NCBI GenBank assembly: GCA_002189035.1
Contig: CM007990.1
Span: 2,232,001 to 2,296,000 of the forward strand
DNA length: 64,000 nucleotides
Direction of reading: 5' to 3'
Origin: Utricularia gibba
Taxonomy: Eukaryota; Streptophyta; Magnoliopsida; Lamiales; Lentibulariaceae
The notes below the pieces were generated by a model. The model saw only the letters and a program-made list of their open reading frames with translations, made no database searches and was not told the origin of the DNA. Every line of letters starts with the position of its first letter. Position 1 is the stretch's first letter. This document shows, piece after piece, positions 11,330 to 22,483 of this stretch. The position numbers and the translations under genes are program-made.

Positions 11330-13590
11330 GAGACAAACACTAGGCAAGAAGTCACTATAGATTCTCGAGAAATCAATGGATTTTATAATGATTTCATTGA
11401 AGATACCCAGGAATTTGTTGAGGAGCTATTTGTCTCATCTAGGAAAATGCTTTCTTTTCAATTCCAAGAGTCCATTGGAAAGTTGAGTGGAGAAACCAAT
11501 CAAAAGTCCTCATTATTTTGCATTCCGATAGCATTTAGATATTCCTAAAGTAAAATAACTAGATAGATTGTACCCTATTGCCATATTTTTCTGACATTTT
11601 CTTAGGATGGCTAAATTTCTCCCATTCTTATGGAAAAATCCATAACTTGTTAACTGGATATTGTTGCACAATGTGGTAGAAAGTGCACTTCATCAAAGTC
11701 CTATAAAAAATTTATCATGTGTTATCAGATGGTAGGGAGAGTCGTTTAGGCAATGTCCCGTGTTGGGTGAGTCATTCACCATTGCCATTGGGTAGATCCT
11801 CTCTTCCTTTGTGGTTTCTCGAGCAAGACTATTCTGAGGCTTATCATTCCTATTTGAGGTAACAAAAATGAATTTATTTTCTCCTCTCGCAACACTAGCT
11901 CTTAAGCACCAAATTTCAATGGGTTTGATTGTGGCTTCAATCACATCTAGGTGAAAATCATCCTATAGGATTTGTATAGATTAACTCAAGAGTCTAGCTC
12001 TATACTTCTATATCAATTCTTGCCTACAACACTATTCTAGCAATTTTCCAACTCACAAGAAAGTTCATAATGCGACAAGTACTCAAGTCACTAAAAGAGT
12101 CTGCCATTCACTTGAAACTAATGTTACCCTAAATTCACACATCTAGGAAGTAATTTGCCTATGTCATGAATCCTTTGGACTTTTTCTTTCGGAATTCCAA
12201 ATATCTATTGAAACAAACCTTTTTGGTCTCTTGAGCTAAACAATATCTAGGCTTCATGAATATAAGATTATTAGGTCATTACACTTGTCTTTAGTATTTT
12301 AAGGATGGAAAGTCATTGAGTCACTACCCTTACCTTCATTATCAAGGAGGTTATTGGACACTAGTCTCATCATCTCATATAAACCTTTTGCATTCTTGGG
12401 CTAAGCAGAACCAAAGCTTCCTAAGTAAAAGGTTGGACACTACCCTTACATTTATCATTTTCGTGATTGAAAGTCACAGGATTACTACCCTAGCTTTCAT
12501 CAGCATAGGAGTTTATTAGGTCACTACCATCCCATGTAGACCCTTCATCTCTAGGGCTAAGGAGTATCTAGGCTTCCCAGGTAAAAGTATATTGTGTCAC
12601 TACCATCTTTCGTTTAGCCTTTCTACCTCCCCTTCTAAGCAACATTGAATCTTTAGTTGAGAAATACAAGTCATAACACATCCAACACATGTGTAATGTA
12701 GCATCTCAACACATAAGAGGGATCATAGCTCTAGTATGGCAATCATGAAGATACATCTATAACCATAGTATATATATCTAGTGCTACATACAAATGAGAT
12801 AACTTGTAATCAAAGGTATCAAATTAATGTACATGACCCATGAGAAGACATTGAAGTCATACCTCTTTAGTTATAGCATCTAACTCCTCAAGACGAATGC
12901 AACCAAATGAAGGTTCCACTTCAAATTTGATGTTTCCTTTGTTTAGAAGACTATTAGATCGTCCAAATCCTATTTCCTCCAAGATGTCCTTTTTCTCTTC
13001 AACATGGGAAATAAAGGAATGACTCATGTGAGATACTCATGTGTTATGTGAGGTGGTCCTATGGTACTTCCAGTACTTATGTACTCTAGGTTTCATCCCC
13101 AAGCTTCATGTCTTCAAGCGCAAGTTCCTTTTTATGGACTCATCCAATTGGAGACAAGGGAATGCCTCATTTGGCTTCTTCCAAGATTTCACTGTAGATC
13201 CCCAAGAAATCAATGGATTCTACAATAGAGTTCAATATACCTAGGAATCTTACAAGAGGACATTTGCCTCCTTTAGGAGAATATCTTCTCTTCGGCTCCA
13301 AGAGTCCATTGAAAAGTCCATTGGAGAAATCTATCAAAAAGTCTCCATTACTTGGCCTTCCATAAGGTATTTAAATTTTTAAAAAGTTACATTATTAGAT
13401 AGATCGTATCCTTTTGCTGCATTTTTTTAACACTATCCTAAGTTAGTTAGATTTTTCTTAGGAAAAAGGCCATCACCTCTTAACTAGACAATGTTGCACA
13501 ATGTGTCAAAGGGTACTCCATCAACTTCCCATGGGGAGTTTATCATACACCATCGAGCAATAAGGAGTGTCGCATCTCAATCTAGCCATT
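11330..13590 (+). repeat. diverged direct duplication (11330-11760 and 13180-13590)
   Basis: The two blocks share, in order, AAATCAATGGATT, CAAGAGTCCATTG, an AGATAGAT[C/T]GTA block, TTAACT[A/G]GA[C/T]A and a TGTTGCACAATGTG block, with small indels between. They lie about 1.85 kb apart in the same orientation. Neither copy has a sustained reading frame. This could be the two LTRs of a very old element or a segmental duplication. Confidence 0.65.
12210..12620 (+). repeat. degenerate tandem repeat, about 2.5 units of roughly 160 bp
   Basis: Each unit contains a GGGCTAA..GTATCTAGGCTTC block, then TAAAAG[G/T] followed by a T[T/G]G[G/T]ACACTAC or TAGGTCACTAC block and a CCTT[A/C]C[C/A]TT[C/T]AT block. 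Units start near 12220, 12390 and 12545. Point changes and indels have blurred the period. No protein coding was seen. Confidence 0.55.
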
Positions 13591-14401
13591 TTTTGCCTTT
13601 TTTCCTTTTTTTTATAATATTGTCTTTAAGTCACTTAATCTTCTTAAATTCTAGGAGAGATTCCTACTCTTTAGTGTCATCAATTCGAGTATCCTATGCC
13701 AACAAAATTCATATTTCTAATTTACAGCAAGAGCACAAAAACTAACTTAAAAACTGGCCTAAAAATTTGACTGTGTCGAAAGAGTCTTCTTCAACTACAA
13801 TAATGTTGCAATTTTTATCCCATGTTGGAGAAAGCATGCACACTACTGCCCCAAAACCCTAACATATATTGATGCTCTAAACCCCATGAAAGGGAATGAA
13901 GATTCACACATTCGTGCACGACTTCTTCCAACATATGTATGCTGATTTCACTGAGATTAGGCAAAAGAACACAACCTAGAAACCCAAGGCTTCTTCTATG
14001 GTGCGTTCTTCTTCTTCACTTGAGTTTGTTGTTATTCCAACAACAACCAGATGTATTTGTTATGTGGGAGACTCATCTAAAAAGCTCAATTAACAATCTT
14101 ACCCATTTTTTAGAAGAATTTCACTCTAATTTTTCCGATCACAATAACAAATAGTAGAGAGTAATTCAATAAGAGGTTCCAACTACACTATGATTTCCTT
14201 TGAGTAGTCTAGTTTCAATCTAAGAATACTGATTTAGTGCTTTTAATTATTGTTCATTGCCCAGTATATAATCAACCAACAACTCATTTCTTATCCAAAA
14301 GGTGATGATAACTTGAAACCAAAATAGATGGAATCAATTTGCTAAGGAAGCTTCTAGAAGATTCTTTTACTAAGGAAGTTCAAAGTGGTCAGGAACTTAC
14401 C
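13591..14401. other. no gene recognised
   Basis: No conserved coding segment, RNA gene or repeat boundary is visible until the gypsy element begins at 14402. Confidence 0.5.
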
Positions 14402-14823
14402 TGTCATAACCCGGGTTGAAGTATGTTGCATTTCGATGGTGATACAACATGCAGAGAAGCCAAGGGGACGAACATGGAGTGGCTATGAGGAACCTCTCTG
14501 CTTGGCTATCCACGCGCAAGAAATCAATCAGATCCGAACACGGCATGCAACTCTTGTCAGAGGTGTACCGGGCTCTTGGGCGAATCCCAAGAGTGCTCGC
14601 GCGAGAGACTCGCTTGAGCTAATGAGACTCTGTACGATTGAGCAAGCATGGGTGCCCAACGGATGGTGTGTGACGTGCTAGATGCTAGGCAGAGTGTGGT
14701 CGCGAGCCCAAGGTTTGGATGAGACATGGTTGGTAAGTTTGGTCCAAAGCTACCCAGAAGATAGGCTACGTTTCTAGGTGGAGTAACGGCCATGGCTCCT
14801 AGGCCTCTTCTTGGGTCATTACA
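14402..14823 (+). repeat. 5' LTR of the gypsy element (short form)
   Basis: Starts TGTCATAACC and ends GTCATTACA. Its first 340 bp align to 20357-20700 of the 3' LTR with roughly one difference in ten, judged by eye. After GTTTGGTCCAA the two diverge completely, and this LTR is only 422 bp against 1205 bp for its partner. Confidence 0.85.
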
Positions 14824-14826
14824 TTT

Positions 14827-14838
14827 TGGTATCAGAGC
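14827..14838 (+). other. primer binding site, tRNA-Met type
   Basis: TGGTATCAGAGC, the standard plant initiator tRNA-Met complement, three bases after the 5' LTR. In the family it primes minus-strand synthesis. Confidence 0.9.
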
Positions 14839-14989
14839 CAAGTTCACTCTATCACTCCTTCAGCCCTCTGCCACGCGACCGCGACACCCAGGTAAGTACG
14901 ACGATGCTAATGAGTTAAGTTATGTGATAGACATCTGGGGATGGTGCAAGTAATGAGAACCAAACACCATCAATGAACAATGAGGAGCA

Positions 14990-15880
14990 ACGGGCAGTAG
15001 CTATCGTGGCTGCAATGGGTGCATGTACACCAAATGTGGATTAAGGGAAGTCTTATAAAGAAGAGAGAAGCCACTATCTGCATCTGAAGAACGGATGCAT
15101 GGTTACCTTTGGTGGAGGGTCCTTGATGAGTCAGACTCATGGATTATGGAACTGGAACAGAATATGCGGATCCACAACACCCCAAGAGAACTACGGGGGC
15201 TAATTGCTGCTGACTTCTTGGTAGGCGATGCTGGGAGATAGTGGAGAAGCCTTGAGGTTTCTGACATGTCAGCAAACTAGGAGGATTTTCGCAAGAAGTT
15301 TCTCGATCGCTACTACCCCGCAGTGGTGATCACTCAAAAGGTGGCCGAGTTTGAGGCTATTTGGCAGCGAAGTGGTGAGACAATGTACGACTTCCACACT
15401 CGCTATCAGTGTCTGGCACAGGTGGTGCCTCGTTTGGCAGGGGGAGAGCAATTGATGGTGCTGAAGTTTCGACAGGCTCTGATGCCCCACTTCGTGAGAG
15501 ACTCATCTCAGTTGTAGCAGAGACAATGAGTGAACTATTGAGGTCAGCCTTGCTCGTGGAAACTGAATTGGCAGCATTAGATGAGGGTCAAAACAAGCAT
15601 ATGAGCACTGGTGAAAGGAAGGCCGAAGTGGTGAATCAAGCAAGAAGGGAAGGTGGCTGGAACCTCAATCCAATATTTGCGAAGTGTGGGAGGAGACTTA
15701 CAGGGGAGTGTTGGGCAGGAGTATGCTATGCATGTGGGCAGAACAGACATCTCATAAGAAACTGCCCCACAAGAGCGACGGGACAGGGAGTGCAGCAGGG
15801 CAACCGCAACAATGGGCATGTCTACTACCTTGATCGCACTGAGGTAGAGCACGATGACATGGCCATCATAAGTTTGATTA
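14990..15880 (+). pseudogene. gypsy gag with zinc knuckle
   Basis: Capsid-type gag. Readings include ELEQNMRIHNTPRELRG, then AADFLVGDAGR followed by a stop before WRSLE, FRKKFLDRYYP, EAIWQRSGETMYDFHTRYQCL and KFRQALMPHF. Around 15731-15775 lies the CCHC knuckle CYACGQNRHLIRNCP, with the canonical C-x2-C-x4-H-x4-C spacing. Frames shift between about 15400 and 15500. Internal TAG codons replace Trp or Gln. The C-terminal end runs into the protease active site. Confidence 0.85.
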
Positions 15881-15928
15881 AACTCTTTAATACTGAAGTT
15901 ATCACCTTGTTTGATTATGGAGCTACAC

Positions 15929-17143
15929 TGTTAAGTGTCATTTTCTTACTAATTCTTAGGTTTTTTTTACCTCTAATTGTGATTAAAAAAGTCTAATTAG
16001 GAGTCTATAATATGAGATTTAGGTTTTTATCTAGTTTAGGGTAATTATCCTAAATCTTGTATTTTATCTAATAATTTGCTAGTTTTATTTAAGTTTTTCT
16101 AGAGGTGCACACGTGACAGGAAGTGAGAGACATAGGGCAGCAGATGGCGACAAAATGGATTTTCCCGAGCTGACACTCTTTATTTCTAGAAGACTGCAGA
16201 CACCTAATCATGAGCCTTGACGTGCAGAACACGGGAGTCTCTGACAGGCGACATCATTAGCATACCAGTGTCAAAGCAGATGTTTGCTTGCAAGTCACTC
16301 TAGTCCAGCAGAACCAGAGGAACATGAAAGCTCAGATGAAATAGTTTAGCTCAGTTCAGTTCGGGCAAGGAGAGAATCAAATTTCAATTTGGTTTAGACT
16401 TTTATTTCTCTCTCTAAAGGATTTTCCTCTAGCTCCTCTCTAGAACCTTGTTTCAATTTTCTTTAGTTTGTATGGCCGTTCGCGATTAGAAACTTCCGTT
16501 TCTAGGTTAGGATACTCCTAGATCTATGTTTCGTTAGCCTATCTTCATCTCTTCTTTGAATCCGAACGGGTTCTGTATGTCTTCATGTGATTATGTTACA
16601 GTCTTTCTGTAACAGTCCCCTTATTTAAGATTTATGGTTAGCTGATCACTAACGCCAAGTTTTGAAGAGGAGTAAGGTGGAAAGCATCAACTCACGCCCC
16701 TTTGGCCGGAGGAAGATAATGCATTGTCTATGGTCGTACCTCATGATCAATGGACAGATCCTTCTTGCAAGAGAGTGTAAGGGAGGGTAGGCAATTCCTT
16801 ACTCGTATAACTAAGTACTCGAGAAGACCAAAGAAGAGTGAAGACGCAACGAACATAACTGGGCAAGATTCCAAACCCAGAAACATTTGCTTTCTTTAAG
16901 GATCATCGCTTACATTTATTGATGTTGTTTGCTTAAAACCCTCGTACCTCTTTACTCAAGCTTCATCATTTACGTTTCTCACACCTTTACTACCAAAACC
17001 GTTTACAAATCATGACAGTTGTATTCGACGTAACCTCATCATTCACTAAAAACACAACTCCCTGCGTTTGACACCCATACTACGCTTTTGTGTTTTACGA
17101 GTTTTAAAAATATTAAAATTTGTTATGGAAACGACACGCATTA
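15929..17143 (+). mobile_element. solo LTR (family LTR3, copy 1) nested in gypsy protease
   Basis: Starts TGTTAAGTGTCATTTTC and ends AACGACACGCATTA, flanked by a perfect five-base duplication TACAC (15924-15928 and 17144-17148). It is 1215 bp long. Removing the insert and one TACAC leaves the protease reading in phase through its active site. The 3' part (CCTGCGTTTGACACCCATAC) resembles Athila/Tat-type LTR ends. Its ends match the reverse complement of 36322-37505 and of the split copy at 57832-61367. Confidence 0.9.
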
Positions 17144-17550
17144 TACACACTCGTTTATATCAAAGGAATGTGCGGAACGGTTGGACATGGTTGGGGAGGA
17201 ATGGCAAACAGAATTTAGAGCTAGGACCCTAGGTGGTGGGGTATTGTTGGGTAAGAAGCGGTATCAGGGAGTCACCATCCAATTGGGCGAGATGGAGGCC
17301 ATAGCGATGCTGATAGGGCTGGATATTAGGGAAATGGATGTCATTCTAGGACTTGATTGGTTACGAAGACATAAGGCATGGATTGGTTGTGCAGAGAGGG
17401 TGGTAGAACTAGAAGATAGTATGGGGCGAAAATGGGAGTATCACCCAGACAAAGGGTCTCATGAAGTGACAAGGCAAGTGAGCGAGACAGGTTGTTATTT
17501 GCTGGCCTATGTCTCCCAACCGTACATTGAAGGTGCATTAGCAGAGAGGG
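17144..17550 (+). pseudogene. gypsy protease, distal part
   Basis: Continues the aspartic protease after the nested LTR: SFISKECAERL, GVTIQLGEMEAIAMLIGLD and DVILGLDWLRRHKAWIGC, the conserved flap and ILGxDWL block of the family. The catalytic DxGA is on the other side of the insert at about 15911 and reads DYGAT instead of DSGAT. An in-frame stop ends the piece at 17553-17555. Confidence 0.85.
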
Positions 17551-17559
17551 CTTGAGCCC

Positions 17560-18940
17560 TCATCTAGGAGTATAGTGACGTCTTCCCGGAGGAGTTATCG
17601 GGTGAAATGCCAGATAGGGAGATTGAATTCGAAATAGAACTAATCCTAGGTGCCGCACCAATCTCATAGGCACCCTACCGTATGGCCTCAACAGAGATGA
17701 AGGAACATAAGGCGCAATTGGAGGATCTTCAAGCTAAGGGATTCATACGCCCCAGCACATCTCCATGGGGCACCCCGATGCTATTTGTTAAGAAGAAGGA
17801 TGAAACTATGAGACTATGTGTAGACTATCGAGAAATCAACAAGGTGACAATCAAAAACAGGTACCCACTACCACGGATCGATGATCTCTTTGACCAATTG
17901 AAGGGGGCGACGGTATTCTCCAAGATTGATTTACGATCGGGCTATCACCAATTGAAGATACAAGAGGGCGACATTCCTAAAACGGCGCTCCAAACATGAT
18001 ATGGGCATTTTGAGTTCGTGGTGCTACCTTTTGGCCTCACCAATGCCCCTGTAGCTTTCGTGGACTTGATGAACAGGGTCTTCCAACCTTATTTCGATAG
18101 CTTTGTGGTTGTCTTCATAGACGACATACTGATATACTCTCCAGACGAAGACACCCATAATGAACACCTACGAGTTGTGCTGCAGCGGCTTCGTGAAAAT
18201 AAACTATATGCTAAGGCAAGCAAATGTGAGTTTTATTTATCAAGTATTAGTTTCCTTGGATATGTTATTAGTGGCAAGGGAGTTGAGGTGGACCCGAAGA
18301 AGGTGGAGGCAGTGATGGCGTGGCCAATGCTCAAGAATGTTGGGGATGTACGAAGTTTCTTGGGCTTGCTGGGTACTACAAACGATTTATCAAGTCTTTC
18401 TCTCAGAAGGCTCAACTACTTACAAAGCTATTACAAAAAGAGAAGATGTTCACATAGATGGATCAGTGCCAGGAGAACTTCACACGGTTGACGAGAGAGC
18501 TCACCACAGCCCCTGTCCTAATGCTACCCCAAGAAGGGAAGGGATATGTGGTCTATACGGATACTACTCGCAAAGGCCTTGGGCGGTGTTGATGTAGGAT
18601 GATAGGGTCATCGCCTATGCTTCTAGACAATTGAAGGATCACGAAAGGAATTACCCAGTGCACGACTTGGAGTTGGCTGCAGTCATCTTTGCTTTGAAGG
18701 CATGGAGACACTACCTTTATGGCGTGCAGTGCGAGCTCTATGCGGATCACCACAGCCTTAAGAATATCTTCACTCAGCAGGAACTCAATCTTTGGCAATG
18801 TAGGTGGCTCGAGCTAATTAAGGACTATGACTTGACGGTGAATTATCATTCGGGGAAGGCAAACGTTGTGGCAGATGGCCTAAGCCGAAGTGTGCCAATT
18901 CAGGAGTTGTGCTCAGAGATGGAACGGATGGGGATAGAGA
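17560..18940 (+). pseudogene. gypsy reverse transcriptase and RNase H
   Basis: RT blocks: [55 protein letters not shown], then [17 protein letters not shown] and the catalytic box [11 protein letters not shown]. Defects: a TAG before APYRM at about 17668, TGA for the usual Arg codon before YGHFEF at 17997, a one-base deletion near 18368 that breaks FLGLAGYY, and a TAG at 18595. RNase H follows with [33 protein letters not shown] and [10 protein letters not shown]. Most stops are single C-to-T or G-to-A changes. Confidence 0.92.
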
Positions 18941-19079
18941 TTGTATTAGAGGGGATGCTGGCCACGATCATCCATGCGTCACCTAACCTATTAGCTGAGA
19001 TCAAGATGGCCCAGGGCAAGGATAGTAGACGCCCAATACAAGACATGGCACGTGAAGGGCGAGCTCTCTTCGCTATCAG

Positions 19080-20330
19080 GATAGATGGGGCAATCACGAC
19101 GCATGAGAGAGTATGGGTACCGGATCTAGGGACGTTGAGGGAGCGCATTCTGAGGGAGGCGCATGAATCGGGATACACTATGCATGTATCATGACTTGAA
19201 AAGAAGCTTCTGGTGGCCAGGGATGAAGTGGAGTATTGCCTCATTTGTGGGCAAGTGTCAGATCTGTCAACGCACCAAGGCAGAACACCAAAAGCTAGGA
19301 GGGCTGTTACAGCCTCTTGGCATTCCTGAGTGGAAATGGGAGATGGCCACCATGTACTTCGTGACAAGGTTGCCTTGGACCCGCAAGGTGAAGGATGCGA
19401 TATGGGTGGTGGTAGATTGCCTCATGAAGAGTGCTCACTTTCTGACAATTCATTCCAAGTGGAGCATCAGCTGCCTCCCTCGAGAGTACATGGCGGAGAT
19501 AGTGCGATTATACGGGATACCGGTGAGCATTGTTTCTGACCGTGATATCAGGTTCACCTCTAGGTTGTGGTTGGTGGTCCCTAGGAAGCATTGGGCAGCA
19601 AGCTTTACATGAGCACCACGATGCACCTTCGGACGGATGAGCAGTCTGAGCGGACGATCCAAACAGTAGAGGACCTATTGCGGGCTTGTGCTTTGGAGTT
19701 CCAAGGAGATTGGAACGAGCACATCTACTTGGTGGAGTTTGCGTACAACAACAGATACCAATCAAGCCTTAGGATGTCTACGTACGAAGTCTTGTATGGG
19801 AGAAAATGTAGAACCCCTCTACACTGGGACGAGGTGGGGGAACGAGTAGTATTGGGACTTGAGTTGGGTAGATACCAAACGGAGACCAATGGACCTTGAG
19901 GTGGGAGACAGGGTCTATTTGCACCTATCACCTCAGCGAGGACTTACGAGGAGTGCAAAGTTTGGCAAGATAGGACCCCGATACATTGGACCATATGCGA
20001 TAACAGAACACATTGGAAAGCTAGCATACAAGTTGGCCTTACCGAAGGGGTTGTCAGGGATGCATGATGTTTTTCATGTATCGCAGCTAAGGAAGCACAT
20101 ACCAGATGCAGGGCGTGAGATACGGGGGGATGAGTACGAGATTGTAGACAACCTCACCTATCGTGTATGCCCATTACGTATTTTAGGCAGAAAGGTGACT
20201 ACTTTGAGGGGAGGTCAATTGTGTGGTTAAAGATTCATTGGGCGAACCTTGACCCTGAAGATGCAACGTGGGAGACAGAAGTTCAGATGAGGCCGCAGCA
20301 CCCTGAGTTGTTTGCAGGTAAGGTTTTGAG
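19080..20330 (+). pseudogene. gypsy integrase with chromodomain-like tail
   Basis: The zinc-binding HHCC region reads AHESGYTMH, then KRSFWWPGMK and KCQICQRTK. Catalytic core: VVVDCLMKSAHF (first Asp), VSIVSDRDIRFTS (second Asp) and TDEQSERTIQ (Glu), the DDE triad of gypsy integrases. Downstream are EVGDRVYLHLSP and KLAYKLALPKGLSGMHDVFH, the GPY-type module, then VWLKIHWANLDPEDATWETE, a chromodomain-like end. Frameshifts lie near 19195, 19595, 19850 and 20225. Confidence 0.9.
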
Positions 20331-20343
20331 ACAAAACCTTTTT

Positions 20344-20356
20344 AAGGGGGGGAGAA
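20344..20356 (+). other. polypurine tract
   Basis: AAGGGGGGGAGAA directly before the 3' LTR start. In LTR elements this purine run primes plus-strand DNA synthesis. Confidence 0.9.
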
Positions 20357-21561
20357 TGTCATAACCTAGGTAGAAGTATGTTGCATTTTGATGGTGATAC
20401 ATCATGCATAGAAGCCAAGGGGACAAACATGGAGTGGTTACGAGGAACCCCTCCATTGGCTATCCGCGCACAAGGAATCGATTGGATTCGAATACGGCGT
20501 GCAACTCTTGTCAGAGGTGTACCGGGCTCTTGGGCAAACCCCAAGAGTGCTCACGGGAGAGACCCGCTTGAGCTGAGGAGACTCTGTACAATTGAGAAGG
20601 CATGCGTGCCCAACAGATGGTGAGTGACACGCTAGACGCTGGGCAGAGTGTGGTCACGAGCCCAAGGTTTGGATGAGACATGGTTGATAAGGTTTGGTCC
20701 AATGGGGTGTTGGAGAAGGGCCTAGGGGTGTAAGAAGGGTAAGAGGGCCGACTTTTCATATACTAGGCCCGTAAGGTGAAAGGTTGGAAGAGGAAAGGGC
20801 TAGAAGCCCAATAATCAAGGGTAGTGTATAAGGGCTTGGCATGATGGCAGGTTGGAGGATTGGAAATCAGAGAAGGTATGCCACCATGGTGAGATATGGA
20901 AGGAGAAGGTCACTATTTGGTAGGAGGGCAAGGAGCCACACGAAGGTAAGGGGAAGCATGAGCCGGAACGTACGAATAAGGGCCGAAGGGGTGTAAGATG
21001 ATGAGCCCGAAGGGCGGGGTCGGACCCTTCGCCGAGGTATCTCCAACAGCAACCCAACGTGAGTTTGAGGGTAGATATCGCCTTGAGCTCCAAAGGGAGC
21101 GGGGTTGAGATGGATCATCATGGCTGGGATCCCTCCCGACGGTAATGTGATGTGCCATCACGGGATGCATGCCCCTTGTGATCAACGGGTCTTTACAATA
21201 TATGTGTTTATGTTCTTACGATGATATGACTGATGTTGTGCTTATGATGATATGTGTCATGCTTATGATGACGTTATTGTGGTTGGTAGTGTGGTCTACC
21301 CTATGCATATGTTAATCCCCTTACGAACTTATGTATAGGTGAAGGTTCTTGTCGTGCAGAAACTGATGGAGAGGCGGAAGGGCTGGCGGAGTGAACTCGG
21401 AGGACCGAGGGGATTGGGGAATAGAAAGCTACTGTTTTACTCGTGTTTTCCTTTATAGTTTGATGTGATTTCGTGGATTATGTTGAATCTTCTTTGCTGC
21501 ATTTATGAATAAGATATTCCTTGATAATCTCGTGTCCATGTGGGTTAAACAGATCGTTACA
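20357..21561 (+). repeat. 3' LTR of the gypsy element (long form)
   Basis: Starts TGTCATAACC after the polypurine tract and ends GATCGTTACA just before the CTTACC repeat. It is 1205 bp long, nearly three times its 5' partner. The middle (20700-21200) is purine-rich on this strand, and its open frames on the other strand are composition effects. Confidence 0.85.
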
Positions 21562-21567
21562 CTTACC

Positions 21568-22460
21568 AGCCTTTAATACACAACAACGATCGGTTAACGT
21601 CCAGATATCTAAATGGCGATTTCTCAGGATTCTCCCAAGTGGGTCCTCAAACGTATAATATTAATTTAATGATGAAGAAGTGACATACATATCAATCCAA
21701 ATGGTCCAACAAGAAGGTGGGTGAATAGGGGAAATAAGACAAATACCTAAACTTTTTTATTCTATTTGTGATTTATTCCAACTTTATGAATGCTTTGTAA
21801 ATTCTTTTTTATATTTTACCTTAACTTTATGATTTTTTCATATTCATATTTTTAATCAAATGGTTAGATGTATTTTTTCAATACATTCATATTGCTAATA
21901 GCATTTTTTTTTTTTTTGGTTTCAGATTTGTTTTTTAAAAGTTAAGAGTTTTTATTTTAGAATTTAGTGATTCAAAGTTTAATATTTAGAGTTTAATATT
22001 TTCAATTTTTATTTAGACGAGAATTTAGGTTGTGAAGTTGATGATTACGTTTTTTGAATTTACGATTTATTATTTAAAATTCAAGAGTAGAGTTTATTGT
22101 GTATGCTATTGGGTTTCAAATTAGGGATTTCGATTTATGATATAAGGCTTAGATTTTAATTTTTATTTATTTCTAAATTTGAAATATTTTGCAAATGATA
22201 CTTAAATATAACAAACATATTTTGTAAATAAAAGTTAGCAGTGAAGTATTTGACAATGAAATTTAATTGACGTGGTCGGCCTGGGTTGAATAGACTACCG
22301 AGTTTGTTTTGAATTCATTGTGCTTTTAAAATATGGTAGTGGTTTGGGTTCAGCTTAGTGTGTAATTGCACGACCCGAATAGCAATAGCTGTGCCATCAG
22401 CAACTTGTTCTGTATTTATGCGGCACTGGTGGTGCCCTTCGCGGATCGTTTTAGGGCTTT
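21568..22460. other. no gene; AT-rich upstream region of TTL
   Basis: Very AT-rich, with a T-run near 21903-21919. It probably includes the promoter and 5' untranslated region of TTL, but no TATA box or transcription start can be assigned with confidence. Confidence 0.5.
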
Positions 22461-22483
22461 CACGATAAGGAATAACAGCAAGG

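Larger units (their letters stand above)
14402..21561 (+). mobile_element. Ty3/gypsy (chromovirus-like) retrotransposon, near complete but dead
   Basis: A 7160-bp insertion bounded by the direct repeat CTTACC (14396-14401 and 21562-21567). It has a 5' LTR, a tRNA-Met-type PBS, gag with zinc knuckle, protease, RT, RNase H, integrase with a chromodomain-like tail, a polypurine tract and a 3' LTR. The order RT-RNaseH-integrase marks Ty3/gypsy, and the C-terminal WETEVQMRPQHPELF block suggests the Tekay/Del-like chromovirus group. Stops and frameshifts inactivate every domain. A solo LTR (15929-17143) is nested in the protease. The flanking repeat shows both ends derive from a single insertion. 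Confidence 0.93.

Noticed and set aside
18900-19367. Minus-strand frame of 155 codons
   Set aside because: Antisense to gypsy RNase H and integrase; a shadow of the real coding strand.
20511-21185. Several minus-strand frames of 80-90 codons
   Set aside because: They lie in the 3' LTR of the gypsy element, overlap each other in different frames, and have no domain resemblance.
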